From: Micrococcales bacterium
GTDB lineage: Bacteria > Actinomycetota > Actinomycetes > Actinomycetales > Microbacteriaceae
DNA length: 64,000 bases
NCBI GenBank assembly: GCA_017306245.1
Contig: JAFKIY010000006.1
Location: 108,864-172,863 of the forward strand
Reading direction: 5' to 3'
The notes under the pieces are model-generated. The model searched no databases, was not told the DNA's origin, and saw nothing but the letters and a program-made list of their open reading frames with translations. Below are positions 1 to 8,613 of the stretch, in pieces. Both the position numbers and the translations under genes were made by a program. The stretch's first letter is position 1, and each line of letters begins with the position of its first letter.

Positions 1-510
1 CACCTCGAGGTAGCGGAACACGACGCGGCCTTCGCCTTCGAGCCGCGCGATCGTGTCGGTATCCGCGATGTACCCGCCCTCGCCGTTCTTCAAGGGGATC
101 GTGATTTCAGCTCCGGCCTCGAAACCGTTCGTCCAGGCGGTCGAGTTGTTCTCGACGCGCAGGCGCTGGTCGCGGCAGATGAACGAACCGTGGTCGTTGC
201 GCACGAGCCCGCCGGGAAGGAGATGGGCCTCGACGAGCATCTGGAAGCCGTTGCAGATGCCCAGGATCGGCATGCCGTCATTCGCGGCGTCGATGACCTC
301 GCTCATGATCGGCGAGAGGCTCGCGATCGCCCCGCACCGCAGGTAGTCGCCGTAGCTGAACCCTCCGGGGAGCACGAGGGCGTCGACGCCCCCAAGGTCG
401 TGGTTGCCGTGCCACAGCGCAACCGGTTCGGCACCGGCGAGGCGGATGGCGCGCTGCGCATCGCGATCATCCAGCGAACCGGGAAACGTGATGACGCCGA
501 TGCGGGTCAT
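1..510 (-). CDS. purQ: PurQ, FGAM synthase glutaminase subunit (partial)
   Basis: This is the glutaminase subunit of phosphoribosylformylglycinamidine synthase, which supplies ammonia to PurL in step four of IMP synthesis. The 170 visible residues start at ATG 510 and run off the window edge, so the C-terminus with the catalytic His/Glu is not seen. Class I amidotransferase landmarks are present: [10 protein letters not shown] near residue 9, [14 protein letters not shown] at about 48-61, and the nucleophile loop GICNGFQ with Cys86. The start overlaps the purS stop as ATGA, indicating translational coupling. purL is expected beyond the window edge. Confidence 0.97.
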   Translation of the reverse strand, partial: MTRIGVITFPGSLDDRDAQRAIRLAGAEPVALWHGNHDLGGVDALVLPGGFSYGDYLRCGAIASLSPIMSEVIDAANDGMPILGICNGFQMLVEAHLLPGGLVRNDHGSFICRDQRLRVENNSTAWTNGFEAGAEITIPLKNGEGGYIADTDTIARLEGEGRVVFRYLEV

Positions 511-758
511 TCGTCGGCAACCTTCACGCTCACCACGTCCTCGATGACCGAGTTGGAGAACAGCGTGTCCGCGAGTTCTCGTGCCGCGCTCAAGGCTTTG
601 TCATCCGCGGGGCCATCCACCGTGAGCTCGAATCGTTTGCCGATCCGAACGTCCGAAAACGGCGTTGATCCGAGGCGGGCGAGAGCGCCGGCGACGGCTT
701 TGCCCGCAGGGTCGAGAAGCTCGGCTTTGGGCATGACCTCAACAACAATGACCGGCAC
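507..758 (-). CDS. purS: PurS, FGAM synthase structural subunit
   Basis: This 83-residue protein bridges PurQ and PurL in the three-part FGAM synthase of Gram-positive bacteria. It starts [21 protein letters not shown] and has the family's [10 protein letters not shown] segment near residue 40. The start codon is GTG, preceded by AGGAG at a good distance. It is the first gene of the visible minus-strand purS-purQ operon and is transcribed divergently from the MFS gene at 847. Length and motifs match PurS closely. Confidence 0.95.
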   Translation of the reverse strand: MPVIVVEVMPKAELLDPAGKAVAGALARLGSTPFSDVRIGKRFELTVDGPADDKALSAARELADTLFSNSVIEDVVSVKVADE

Positions 759-846
759 GGGAAACTCCTGCGAAAGCGGCGGGGTGAATACGTCGAGTCT
801 ACCGGTCGGGCGTTTTGGTGAAGTCGCACGCTGGGCGTAGATTCAC

Positions 847-2358
847 GTGACGATGACCAAAACCTACCGTCCGTGGCCGGCCCTGTGGGCTCTCGTCATC
901 GGCTTCTTCATGATCCTGATCGACACCACGATCGTGTCGGTGGCGAACCCGCGCATCATGGAGGGCCTGCACACCGACATCAATTCGGTGATCTGGGTGA
1001 CGAGCGCCTACCTTCTCGCGTACGCCGTGCCGTTGCTCATCACGGGGCGGCTCGGCGACCGGTTCGGGCCGAAGAAGCTGTACCTGAGCGGCCTCGTCGT
1101 CTTCACGGTCGCCTCCGCGTGGTGCGGATTCGCCGGCGATATCAATATGCTCATCGCCGCGCGCGTGTTGCAGGGTTTTGGCGCGGCGATGATGACCCCG
1201 CAGACGATGGCCGTCATCACGCGGATCTTCCCGCCCGACCGGCGCGGCATCGCGATGGGCATCTGGGGTTCCGTCGCCGGTGTTGCGACGTTCGTCGGCC
1301 CGATCCTCGGCGGGATTCTCGTCGACTCCCTCGGCTGGGAGTGGATCTTCTTCATCAACCTGCCGATCGGCGTCGTGGCGTTCGTGCTCGGCTGGCGCCT
1401 CGTGCCCGTGCTGCCCATCCACTCGCACCACTTCGACATTCCGGGCGTCGTCCTGAGCGCGATCGGCATGTTCCTGCTCGTGTTCGGCCTGCAGGAGGGC
1501 CAGAGCTACCACTGGGGCACGATCGCAGGGCCGATCTCGGTGTGGTCGCTCATCATCGCCGGCGTCGTGATTCTCGGGATCTTCGTCGCGTGGCAGGCGG
1601 CAGGCAGGAACCGTGAACCGCTTCTGCCGCTTGCGCTGTTCCGAGACCGGAACTTCTCCCTCGCGAACGCCGCGATCTCCACGGTCGGGTTCACCGTCAC
1701 GAGCCTGTCCGTCCCGCTCGTGTTCTACTTCCAGCTCGTGCTCGGGCTCACCCCCACCGAATCGGCGCTCATGCTCGTGCCGATGGCCCTCATCAACGCG
1801 GCTCTGGCGCAACCCGTCGGCAGGCTCGTCGACCGGGTGAATCCGCGCTACATCGCCTTCACCGGGGCGATCCTCTTAGCCGTGGCCCTCGTCTGGTACT
1901 CGTCGATCATGTCGCCGGATATCTGGATCGGCTGGCTTCTGCTGCCGAGCGCCGTCCTGGGACTTGCGAACGCGTGCGTGTGGTCGCCGATCTCCACGAC
2001 GGTGACCAGGAACCTCCCGCAGCGTCAGGCGGGAGCGGGATCCGGCGTGTACAACACGACCCGCCAGGTCGGCACCGTTCTGGGGAGCGCTGCGATCGCC
2101 GCGCTCATGCAGATTCGCCTCGCCGCCGAGCTGCCGGGCAGTTCCCCGAGCGGCGCGGAGGCCGGCGGAGTGCTGCCGGAGGCCCTGCGCGAGGGCTTCA
2201 GCTCCGCTATGGCCCAGTCGCTCCTGCTGCCCGCCGCGGTCGCGTTTCTCGGCGCGATCATCGTGCTGTTCTTTGCGAAACCGAACCAAACGGTCGCGTG
2301 GTCGGCTCAAGGCGGCGACTCACCGGGCCGGGAGCCGGCCGAGATTCCGCTCAGCTGA
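847..2358 (+). CDS. MFS transporter, DHA2 (EmrB/QacA-like) drug exporter
   Basis: This is a 503-residue membrane protein of the major facilitator superfamily, DHA2 type with about 14 predicted helices, which usually exports drugs or toxic compounds by proton antiport. Motif A (GRLGDRFGPKK, residues 67-77) follows helix 2. The N-terminal helix carries LIDTTIVSVANP, a pattern typical of the EmrB/QacA group, and a GxxxGPxLGG antiporter-like motif appears as FVGPILGG near residue 155. It starts at GTG 847, with an ATG two codons later as alternative. It stands alone, and its last bases overlap the convergent SGNH hydrolase. The substrate cannot be told from sequence. Confidence 0.9.
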   Translation: MTMTKTYRPWPALWALVIGFFMILIDTTIVSVANPRIMEGLHTDINSVIWVTSAYLLAYAVPLLITGRLGDRFGPKKLYLSGLVVFTVASAWCGFAGDINMLIAARVLQGFGAAMMTPQTMAVITRIFPPDRRGIAMGIWGSVAGVATFVGPILGGILVDSLGWEWIFFINLPIGVVAFVLGWRLVPVLPIHSHHFDIPGVVLSAIGMFLLVFGLQEGQSYHWGTIAGPISVWSLIIAGVVILGIFVAWQAAGRNREPLLPLALFRDRNFSLANAAISTVGFTVTSLSVPLVFYFQLVLGLTPTESALMLVPMALINAALAQPVGRLVDRVNPRYIAFTGAILLAVALVWYSSIMSPDIWIGWLLLPSAVLGLANACVWSPISTTVTRNLPQRQAGAGSGVYNTTRQVGTVLGSAAIAALMQIRLAAELPGSSPSGAEAGGVLPEALREGFSSAMAQSLLLPAAVAFLGAIIVLFFAKPNQTVAWSAQGGDSPGREPAEIPLS

Positions 2359-3115
2359 GGAATTCGTCGAGCAACGCGTCCGGGGCCGCATCCAGCGCGA
2401 AGTCGACCCACTCCCGGTACCCCTGCTCGCTCGGGTGGAAACCATCCGTTGCCCAGAACTCCGGGGTGTACGGCGCCGGCTTCGGAATCGCGAACACCCC
2501 CGGCATGCCGGCTACTCCCCTTCTGGCGGCAGCATCGAGGCTTGAGGCGTGGAGAGCGAGGTTCCACTTCACCGGATTCACGAGGCTCGCGAACCGGTCG
2601 AACCGCGGCATGAGCGAGACGAGGATGAGCGCTCGCGGGCTCGCCTCCCGCAACCGGTCGACAATGGCGCGGACATCGCGGCGGAACGCGGCGCGGGAGC
2701 GCAGCCCGAGCGCATCGTTCGCGCCGATCGTCAGAAACACGAGGTCGTACTGGTCCGCGGTTGCGTCGCCAAGGTAATCGGTGATGATGTCGCGCGCGGT
2801 GGCGCCGTTGCGGCCGATCGCGTTCCATGAGGTACCGCGCCCGAACCGTTCTCGGAGCGCGCGGGCGAGATTGCCGGGCAGGGCATCCGCCTGGGTTCGA
2901 GCGCCGACGCCGGATGCCGTCGAATCCCCGAGCACGAGGATGCGCACCGGCCTCGGGCCGGTGAGCGTGCCCGTCCACGGAAGTGCGGCATCCGGGAGGC
3001 GGGGGATGATGCGGCGCAGCCTGCGCGACTGGACGATCAGAATGGGCGCCAGCGGAATCGCGACGATGCGGCTGAGCTTGTTCACGTTGAGTCGACTAGC
3101 GCCGGACTCCGTCAC
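2351..3115 (-). CDS. SGNH/GDSL-family hydrolase
   Basis: This 254-residue protein is a GDSL/SGNH esterase-lipase fold hydrolase. Block I is GDSTASG with nucleophile Ser65, block II is GRNG (101-104), block III is GAND (131-134), and block V is DGFHPS with Asp224 and His227. A hydrophobic stretch near residues 17-29 could be a membrane anchor. The start ATG overlaps the end of the citrulline hydrolase gene, so it is probably the last gene of the ocd-ctlX transcript, although no metabolic link is obvious. Its substrate is unknown; members deacylate lipids or polysaccharides. Confidence 0.88.
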   Translation of the reverse strand: MTESGASRLNVNKLSRIVAIPLAPILIVQSRRLRRIIPRLPDAALPWTGTLTGPRPVRILVLGDSTASGVGARTQADALPGNLARALRERFGRGTSWNAIGRNGATARDIITDYLGDATADQYDLVFLTIGANDALGLRSRAAFRRDVRAIVDRLREASPRALILVSLMPRFDRFASLVNPVKWNLALHASSLDAAARRGVAGMPGVFAIPKPAPYTPEFWATDGFHPSEQGYREWVDFALDAAPDALLDEFLS

Positions 3116-4119
3116 GCGGAGGCGTTCATCACGCCGTGTTCGAAAGGTTCGGCGCTCGCCGTCGCTCCCGGTGCCGCGGACGACGGAAACGGCGCCGCAG
3201 CGCTACGCCGAGGCGTGAGGTGCACCCCGGCGAGCATGCAGCGCACCGACCCGCCGGAAAGTTCAATCGTCGGCACATCGACGGCGACGATCCGGCAACT
3301 GCGTTCGATGATCGCCCGCTGTGCGGCGGTGAGGGTTCTCTCCGCCCGCCCCGACATCGCGAGGATGCGCCCGTAGGTGCCGGTCAGTTCGATCGCATTT
3401 CCGGCGAAGTCGCAGATCTGCTCGAAGCTCAGGTCGATGATCTCCCGGCCTCTGGCGCTCAGGCGCTCCAGGATCTCGTCGCGGCGCTCATCCGGCCCGA
3501 TCATCGCGGCGCCGACCAGCACGAAGTCGGTGGCGATGCACATGAGCACGTTCGTGTGGTAGATCTGCGTTCCGCTCGGATCCACCGCGTCGAACACCAT
3601 CGGCTCGTATCCGAAATGCGTGCAGAACCGCTCCAGCGCGATCGGATCCGCGCGGTTCGAGCGGGCGACGTAGGCGACGCGCTCGTCATTGTCGAGCACC
3701 ATCGCCCCCGTGCCTTCGAGGTAGAGGCCATCCACCTCGAGTCCCGAATAGTCGATGATGTCCTGCACGCGGTAGGCGGACTTCAGCAGGTCGAGGATGT
3801 CCTGGCGGCGCTCCAGGCGGCGGTTCGGCGCGAACATGGGATACACGGCGACGTGGCCGCCGATGTGCGTCGACAGCCAGTTGTTCGGAAACGCGCTGTC
3901 CGGTCGGTCGGTGCGTTCGTCCTCGAACAGGTGCACGCGCACTCCGGCAGCCTCGAGCGCTTCGGCGAGCGCCGTGGTCTCCTGGTAGGCGGCGGCGGCA
4001 CGCTGCGGCGACTGGTTCGGCTCGGCGGACTGGAACACGTTGTCCGCCGCCGTCACCGGGTTCACGTCGAAATGGTGCGGCCGGACCATGACGACCGCTT
4101 CAGGAGCCTGCGCGCTCAT
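3112..4119 (-). CDS. ctlX: CtlX-type citrulline hydrolase (amidinotransferase fold)
   Basis: This 335-residue protein belongs to the arginine deiminase/amidinotransferase superfamily and resembles the citrulline-utilization hydrolase CtlX, which converts citrulline to ornithine, CO2 and ammonia. Candidate catalytic residues are Glu135 (YLEGTGAM), His188 (IYHTNVLM) and Cys294 (GGSVRCMLAG). The MVRPHHFDVNP and FPNNWLSTH segments also match the family. It lies directly downstream of ornithine cyclodeaminase, which would take ornithine on to proline, supporting a citrulline/arginine catabolic role. A dimethylarginine hydrolase or plain deiminase activity is the main alternative. Confidence 0.85.
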   Translation of the reverse strand: MSAQAPEAVVMVRPHHFDVNPVTAADNVFQSAEPNQSPQRAAAAYQETTALAEALEAAGVRVHLFEDERTDRPDSAFPNNWLSTHIGGHVAVYPMFAPNRRLERRQDILDLLKSAYRVQDIIDYSGLEVDGLYLEGTGAMVLDNDERVAYVARSNRADPIALERFCTHFGYEPMVFDAVDPSGTQIYHTNVLMCIATDFVLVGAAMIGPDERRDEILERLSARGREIIDLSFEQICDFAGNAIELTGTYGRILAMSGRAERTLTAAQRAIIERSCRIVAVDVPTIELSGGSVRCMLAGVHLTPRRSAAAPFPSSAAPGATASAEPFEHGVMNASA

Positions 4120-4121
4120 GA

Positions 4122-5153
4122 CTAACCTCCTACCGGCGAGAAAGCGCCGACGAAACCGAACAGATCTTTCGGGTCGTCCGGGTTGGCGACCAGATCGATG
4201 TCTTCGTAGAAGTCAGTGGCATCCACCGAATCCCGAACGTAGCGGAGCGCCGTGAAGTCCTCGATCGCGAACCCGACGGAGTCGAACAGGGTCACCTGCT
4301 CGGCGGACTTGCGCCCCGGCGCCTCGCCGGTGAGAACCTGCCAGAACTCGGTGACCGGGAAATCGTCAGCGCGGTTCTGGATCTCTCCCTCGATGCGCGT
4401 CTGCGGCGGGAACTCGACGAACACCGTGGAGTCGTCGAGGATGGCCGGGTCGAGTTCCGTTTTGCCGGGGCAGTCGCCGCCGATCGCATTCAGGTGCATT
4501 CCCGGCGCAATCATGTCGCGGGTCAGCACCGTGGCGTTCGTCTTGTCCGCCGTGCACGTCGTGACCACGTCGGCGCCGGCGACGGCATCCGTCGCCGAGC
4601 TCGCCACCGTGATGTCGAAACCGAGCGGGGTGAGGTTGCGGACGAACTTCGCCATCGCATCCGGGTCGGTGTCCCAAATGCGCAGGGTGTTGATTCCGAC
4701 TTCGGAGCGGATGGCGCAGGACTGGAACTCGGCCTGGCTGCCCGTGCCGATGAGCGCCATCGTGTGGCTGTCGGGTCGGGCGAGGGCCTTCGCGACCATC
4801 GCGGAGGTTGCGGCGGTGCGCAGCGCGGTGAGCACGGTCATTTCGGACAGGAACGTGGGGTAACCGTTCTGAACGTCGGCGAGAACTCCGAACGCGGTCA
4901 CGGTCTGGAATCCGCGCGCCGGATTCGAGGGGTGGCCGTTCACGTATTTGAACCCGTAGGTTTCCATGTCGCTCGTCGGCATGAGTTCGATGACGCCGAA
5001 CGGCGTGTGGCTCGCGACCCTCGGCGATTTGTCGAACTTCGGCCACCGGCGGAAGTCGTCCTCCAGGTAGCCGACCAGACCGGACATGATGGCGGTCGGC
5101 CCATGGTGGCCGATCCAGCGCACCATGTTGTGAACGTCGACAAATCGGGTCAT
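4122..5153 (-). CDS. ocd: Ornithine cyclodeaminase family protein
   Basis: This 343-residue enzyme of the ornithine cyclodeaminase/mu-crystallin family is predicted to convert ornithine to proline and ammonia with NAD. The Rossmann dinucleotide motif is ALIGTGSQAEFQ (about 133-144), preceded by the family LRTAATSA segment at 111-118. A longer reading is possible, but ATG 5153 is preceded by AAGGAG at an ideal distance and starts a normal-length protein (MTRFVDVHNM). It is the first gene of the ocd-ctlX-SGNH cluster and lies opposite an Lrp/AsnC regulator. Alanine dehydrogenase or imine reductase activity is possible in this family. Confidence 0.9.
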   Translation of the reverse strand: MTRFVDVHNMVRWIGHHGPTAIMSGLVGYLEDDFRRWPKFDKSPRVASHTPFGVIELMPTSDMETYGFKYVNGHPSNPARGFQTVTAFGVLADVQNGYPTFLSEMTVLTALRTAATSAMVAKALARPDSHTMALIGTGSQAEFQSCAIRSEVGINTLRIWDTDPDAMAKFVRNLTPLGFDITVASSATDAVAGADVVTTCTADKTNATVLTRDMIAPGMHLNAIGGDCPGKTELDPAILDDSTVFVEFPPQTRIEGEIQNRADDFPVTEFWQVLTGEAPGRKSAEQVTLFDSVGFAIEDFTALRYVRDSVDATDFYEDIDLVANPDDPKDLFGFVGAFSPVGG

Positions 5154-5195
5154 TGCGTGCTCCTTGCTTCTGATCTCACGGTAAGACCGGACGAT

Positions 5196-5266
5196 ATGCA
5201 ACGACAAGGGCGAGAATGCACACAATCTGACCATTCAATATGCAGACTGGTCACTACAATTATGCA
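5196..5266. promoter_or_regulatory. Candidate Lrp/AsnC operator array
   Basis: The gap between ocd and the Lrp-type gene contains four ATGCA pentamers at 5196, 5216, 5240 and 5262. The spacings of 20, 24 and 22 bp are close to two helical turns. A dyad TGACCA/TGGTCA lies at 5228-5233 and 5248-5253. Lrp-family octamers commonly bind phased sites, so this is a plausible autoregulatory and ocd-controlling region. Binding is inferred. Confidence 0.45.
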
Positions 5267-5268
5267 GT

Positions 5269-5706
5269 ATGACCAAAACTGTTCTGGATGAGACTGACCG
5301 TCGGCTGCTTTCCGCGCTGCGCGAGGACGGACGGATCCCGGTCGCGGAGCTGGCGCGGATTCTGGGCGTGGCGCGGGCGACCGTCACGGCCAGGATCGAG
5401 CGGCTCGTGGCATCCGGGACGATCGTCGGATTCACGGTGCGCGTGCGCGACGAACTGGACCCGCTCGCGGTGCGCGCGATCTCGCTCATCGAAGTGGAGG
5501 GGCGCACGACCGACAACGTCATTCGACGGTTGCGCGGCCTGCCCGAGATCCGATCCCTGCACACGACGAACGGCGGATGGGATCTCGTCGCCGAGCTGGG
5601 CGCGGAGACGCTCGCGCACTTCGACAGCGTGCTCGGGCGCATCCGCTCGATCGAGGGCGTCGTGAACACGGAGACGAGCCTGCTGCTGAGCTCCGTCCTC
5701 CGCTAG
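5269..5706 (+). CDS. Lrp/AsnC family transcriptional regulator
   Basis: This 145-residue regulator has an N-terminal winged helix-turn-helix (about residues 8-60, with ELARILGVARATVTARIERL) followed by an Lrp/AsnC ligand-binding RAM domain. Members sense amino acids and form octamers that wrap DNA. It is transcribed divergently from ocd-ctlX across 115 bp, which is the usual arrangement for a local amino-acid catabolic regulator. Arginine, ornithine or citrulline is the likely effector, by context only. Its 3' end is convergent with purC. Confidence 0.92.
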   Translation: MTKTVLDETDRRLLSALREDGRIPVAELARILGVARATVTARIERLVASGTIVGFTVRVRDELDPLAVRAISLIEVEGRTTDNVIRRLRGLPEIRSLHTTNGGWDLVAELGAETLAHFDSVLGRIRSIEGVVNTETSLLLSSVLR

Positions 5707-5709
5707 CCT

Positions 5710-6567
5710 TCAGGCGGTGAGGCGCTCGATCAGTTCGTGGTAGCGGGCAGCCGTCAGGGCGACAATGTCGTCCGGCAGTCTCGGCGGCGTTCCGGCGCCG
5801 TCCCAGTTCGCGGAAAGCCAGTTGCGCACCACTTGCTTGTCGAAGCTGTCCTTGCGCTCGCCGGCCGCCCAGGCTGCAGCATCCCAATAGCGGCTGCTGT
5901 CGCTCGTGAGCACCTCGTCCGCGAGCGTGATCGTGCCGTCGGGGTCGGCCCCGAACTCGAACTTCGTGTCGGCGAGGATGAGGCCACGCGCTTCGGCGAT
6001 CGCGGCGGCGCGGACGTAAATGTCGAGGCTCAGGGTTCGGAGCGACTCGGCGGCATCCGGTCCGACGATTTCGGCGGCCCGCTCGAACGTGATGTTCTCG
6101 TCGTGTTCACCCAGCGGCGCCTTGAACGCCGGCGTGAAAATCGGATGCGGCAGCCGGTCGCCGAACGTGAGTCCGGCCGGGAGTTCGATGCCGCAGACGT
6201 GCGCCGTCGCCTGGTACTCCGCCCACGCGCTCCCCGCGAGGTAGCCGCGCACGACGCACTCGATCGGGAACATGTCGAGCGTGCGCACGAGCATGGCGCG
6301 GCCCGCGAACTCCGGCGGGATGAGGCTCGCAGCGCCGCCCGGAATCGTGTGATCGCTCACGAGGTGGTTGGGCACGCTCGCCAGTCGGTCGAACCACCAC
6401 AGGCTGAGCTGCGTGAGCAGTTTCCCCTTGCCGGGGATGCCGGGTTCGAGCACGTGGTCGAACGCGCTGACCCGGTCGCTCGCCACCATGAGGATCTCGC
6501 CCGGCCGATCCGCGCTCCGGTACAGGTCGCGCACCTTGCCGGAGTAGCTCAGCTCCCAGCCGTTCAT
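5710..6567 (-). CDS. purC: PurC, SAICAR synthetase
   Basis: This 285-residue enzyme is phosphoribosylaminoimidazole-succinocarboxamide synthase, which joins CAIR and aspartate with ATP in purine synthesis. It opens with the family signature YSGKVRDLY, followed by SDRVSAFDHVL; LADTKFEFG is the conserved active-site region. Length is normal for the longer actinobacterial form. Its ATG overlaps the purD stop (ATGA at 6564-6567), so purD-purC are coupled. Confidence 0.97.
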   Translation of the reverse strand: MNGWELSYSGKVRDLYRSADRPGEILMVASDRVSAFDHVLEPGIPGKGKLLTQLSLWWFDRLASVPNHLVSDHTIPGGAASLIPPEFAGRAMLVRTLDMFPIECVVRGYLAGSAWAEYQATAHVCGIELPAGLTFGDRLPHPIFTPAFKAPLGEHDENITFERAAEIVGPDAAESLRTLSLDIYVRAAAIAEARGLILADTKFEFGADPDGTITLADEVLTSDSSRYWDAAAWAAGERKDSFDKQVVRNWLSANWDGAGTPPRLPDDIVALTAARYHELIERLTA

Positions 6568-7820
6568 TCGGCGGCCTGCGCGGCAATGTCGGTGCGGAAG
6601 TGCGACCCGTCCAGGCGGATCTCGGTCAGGGCACGGTACGCGCGGGCGCGAGCTTCAGCGAAATCAGGGGCGCGCGCAACAACGCTGAGCACGCGGCCTC
6701 CCGTGGCGAGAAGCTGATTGTCTTTCCTGGCCGTCGCCGCGTGCAGGATCGTGACGCCCGGCACGGCCGCCGCGGCCTCGATTCCGGAGATCCGCCTGCC
6801 CGTCTTCGGGTCTGCCGGGTAGCCTTCGCTCGCGAGAACCACGGTGACGCACACGTCGTCCGAGAACTCCAGCGGGGGTTGTTCGGCGAGCGAACCGGTC
6901 GCGGCTGCGAGCAGCAGTCCGCTCAACGGCGTGCGGAGCCGAGGCAGCACTACTTGCGTTTCCGGGTCGCCGAATCGCGCGTTGAACTCGATCACCCGCA
7001 CGCCTTGTGCGGTGAGGATGAGGCCGCAGTAGAGCAGGCCGCCAAACGGCGTGCCCTCCTCGGCGAGCTGGCGGATCACCGGGAGCGCGACCGAACTCAC
7101 GACCTCCTGCACGAAACCGTCCGGCAGCCACGGCAGGGGCGAGTACGCGCCCATCCCGCCCGTGTTCGGCCCGGTATCGCCGTCGCCGACGCGCTTGAAG
7201 TCCTGCGCGGGGGCCAGCGGAACGACGCTCGACCCGTCGGCGAGGAGGAACAGCGACACTTCGTGCCCGTCGAGGAACTCCTCCACGAGCACCGGCCCGA
7301 CCTGCAGGTAGTGCTCGGCGTGAGCGAGAGCTGCGGCGCGGTCGGGGGTGACGAGAACGCCTTTCCCGGCGGCGAGGCCATCCGCTTTCACCACGTACGG
7401 CGCGCCGAACGCGTCGAGCGCGGCAACCACCTCGTCCATGGTGGCCGCGTTGGCGGCGCGACCGGTCGGCACCCCGGCGGCATCCATCACCCGCTTCGCG
7501 AACGCCTTGCTGCTCTCCAGCTGCGCTGCCGCCTTGCTCGGCCCGAACACGGGAATACGCCGCTTGCGCACGGCGTCCGCGACGCCGGCGACGAGTGGCG
7601 CCTCCGGGCCGATGATGACCAGTTCGATCCCATTGTCGGCGGCGAAATCCGCGACGAGCTTTGGATTCTCCGGGTCGAGGGAGATGGTCTCCGCCTCCCC
7701 GGCGATGCCGGCGTTGCCGGGTGCGACCGTGACCTCATGCCCGGCATTCTCGGCGAGCAGCGCGGAGAGGATGGCGTGCTCGCGCGCACCGGAGCCGAGA
7801 AGAAGAATTCGCACCACCAC
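6564..7820 (-). CDS. purD: PurD, GAR synthetase
   Basis: This 418-residue protein is phosphoribosylamine-glycine ligase, an ATP-grasp enzyme of purine synthesis step two. The N-terminal GSGAREHAI loop, the ATP-grasp core with VVKADGLAAGKGV, and the metal-binding EFNARFGDPETQ near residue 280 are all present. The start lies in three consecutive GTG codons (7812-7820), so the exact start could move by two residues. It is the upstream partner of purC and faces away from the SCP-purF operon. Confidence 0.97.
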   Translation of the reverse strand: MVVRILLLGSGAREHAILSALLAENAGHEVTVAPGNAGIAGEAETISLDPENPKLVADFAADNGIELVIIGPEAPLVAGVADAVRKRRIPVFGPSKAAAQLESSKAFAKRVMDAAGVPTGRAANAATMDEVVAALDAFGAPYVVKADGLAAGKGVLVTPDRAAALAHAEHYLQVGPVLVEEFLDGHEVSLFLLADGSSVVPLAPAQDFKRVGDGDTGPNTGGMGAYSPLPWLPDGFVQEVVSSVALPVIRQLAEEGTPFGGLLYCGLILTAQGVRVIEFNARFGDPETQVVLPRLRTPLSGLLLAAATGSLAEQPPLEFSDDVCVTVVLASEGYPADPKTGRRISGIEAAAAVPGVTILHAATARKDNQLLATGGRVLSVVARAPDFAEARARAYRALTEIRLDGSHFRTDIAAQAAE

Positions 7821-7867
7821 AGGTTACCCGGCCCGTCTTCGCCCACGAGTTCAGCTACCGTGGAGTG

Positions 7868-8242
7868 ATGGGCAAAGCGAGAATCGTCGCGATCGTCGGT
7901 CAGGCCGCCGTGCGCATCACCCAGGAATCCGGCACCGACGCCGACGAGGCCGCGACCGCTTTGGCCGTGCGGTACCTCCTGCAGGTGCTCGCGGATGCGG
8001 CGCCGGGGAACACGGTCGAAGTCCGGGTCCCGCCGCTGGGCGCCGTGCAGTGCATCGAGGGTCCGAACCACTCGCGCGGCACCCCGCCCAACGTCGTCGA
8101 GATGGACGCGGAAACCTGGCTCGCGCTGGCCACCGGCGCTCTCGCCTGGGCGGATGCGGTGGGCGCCGGCCGGGTGTCGGCATCCGGAACGCGCGCAGAC
8201 CTCGCCGACGTCCTCCCGCTGGAATGGAATGCGCGACAATAG
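7868..8242 (+). CDS. Sterol carrier (SCP-like) family protein
   Basis: This 124-residue protein is a bacterial sterol-carrier-like domain protein of the kind repeatedly found next to purF in actinobacteria. A recognisable core reads EVRVPPLGAVQCIEG, then MDAETWLALATG near residue 80, and it ends in a PLEW-type tail. GTG 7865 immediately precedes ATG 7868; the ATG follows a weak GGAG. Its partner and ligand are unknown. It is the first gene of the plus-strand run leading to purF, four bases ahead of the next gene. Confidence 0.85.
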   Translation: MGKARIVAIVGQAAVRITQESGTDADEAATALAVRYLLQVLADAAPGNTVEVRVPPLGAVQCIEGPNHSRGTPPNVVEMDAETWLALATGALAWADAVGAGRVSASGTRADLADVLPLEWNARQ

Positions 8243-8246
8243 GAGC

Positions 8247-8603
8247 ATGACCCCGAACGACGCTGGCGAGGAGGAGCGCACGACGGTGACCATCCGGCGC
8301 GCACCGAAACTCTCCGTGTTCGTCGTCGTAGGGGCGCTCCTCGGCTTCCTGGCGACCCTCATCCTGACTTCGCTGTATCCGGCAGACCCGGCGGTCGGAT
8401 TCGCCGCGTCGCTCGGCTACTTTTCGCTCTACGGGATTCCGATCGGATGCGCGGTGGGTGCGCTGATCGCGATCGCCCTTGACATCCGCGCAAGCCGCCG
8501 GGCTGTCACCGTGATCGCGGGTAAACTGGCGGTGCGTTCAGACGAACACGCGCAATCAGGCGACAACTCTTCAGACCACAGCGCACAGCGCAACGAAGGA
8601 TAG
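8247..8603 (+). CDS. Small conserved two-helix membrane protein
   Basis: This 118-residue hypothetical protein sits between the SCP gene and purF. It has two predicted membrane helices, at about residues 23-42 and 55-80, the second beginning GYFSLYGIPIGCAVGALI, and hydrophilic ends. The ATG lies only one base after AGGAG, unusually close. A GTG at 8286 (VTIRRAPKLSV) is a possible alternative start. Its place in the row suggests co-expression with purF, but no function can be assigned. Confidence 0.7.
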   Translation: MTPNDAGEEERTTVTIRRAPKLSVFVVVGALLGFLATLILTSLYPADPAVGFAASLGYFSLYGIPIGCAVGALIAIALDIRASRRAVTVIAGKLAVRSDEHAQSGDNSSDHSAQRNEG

Positions 8604-8613
8604 GGGCCCAGTT

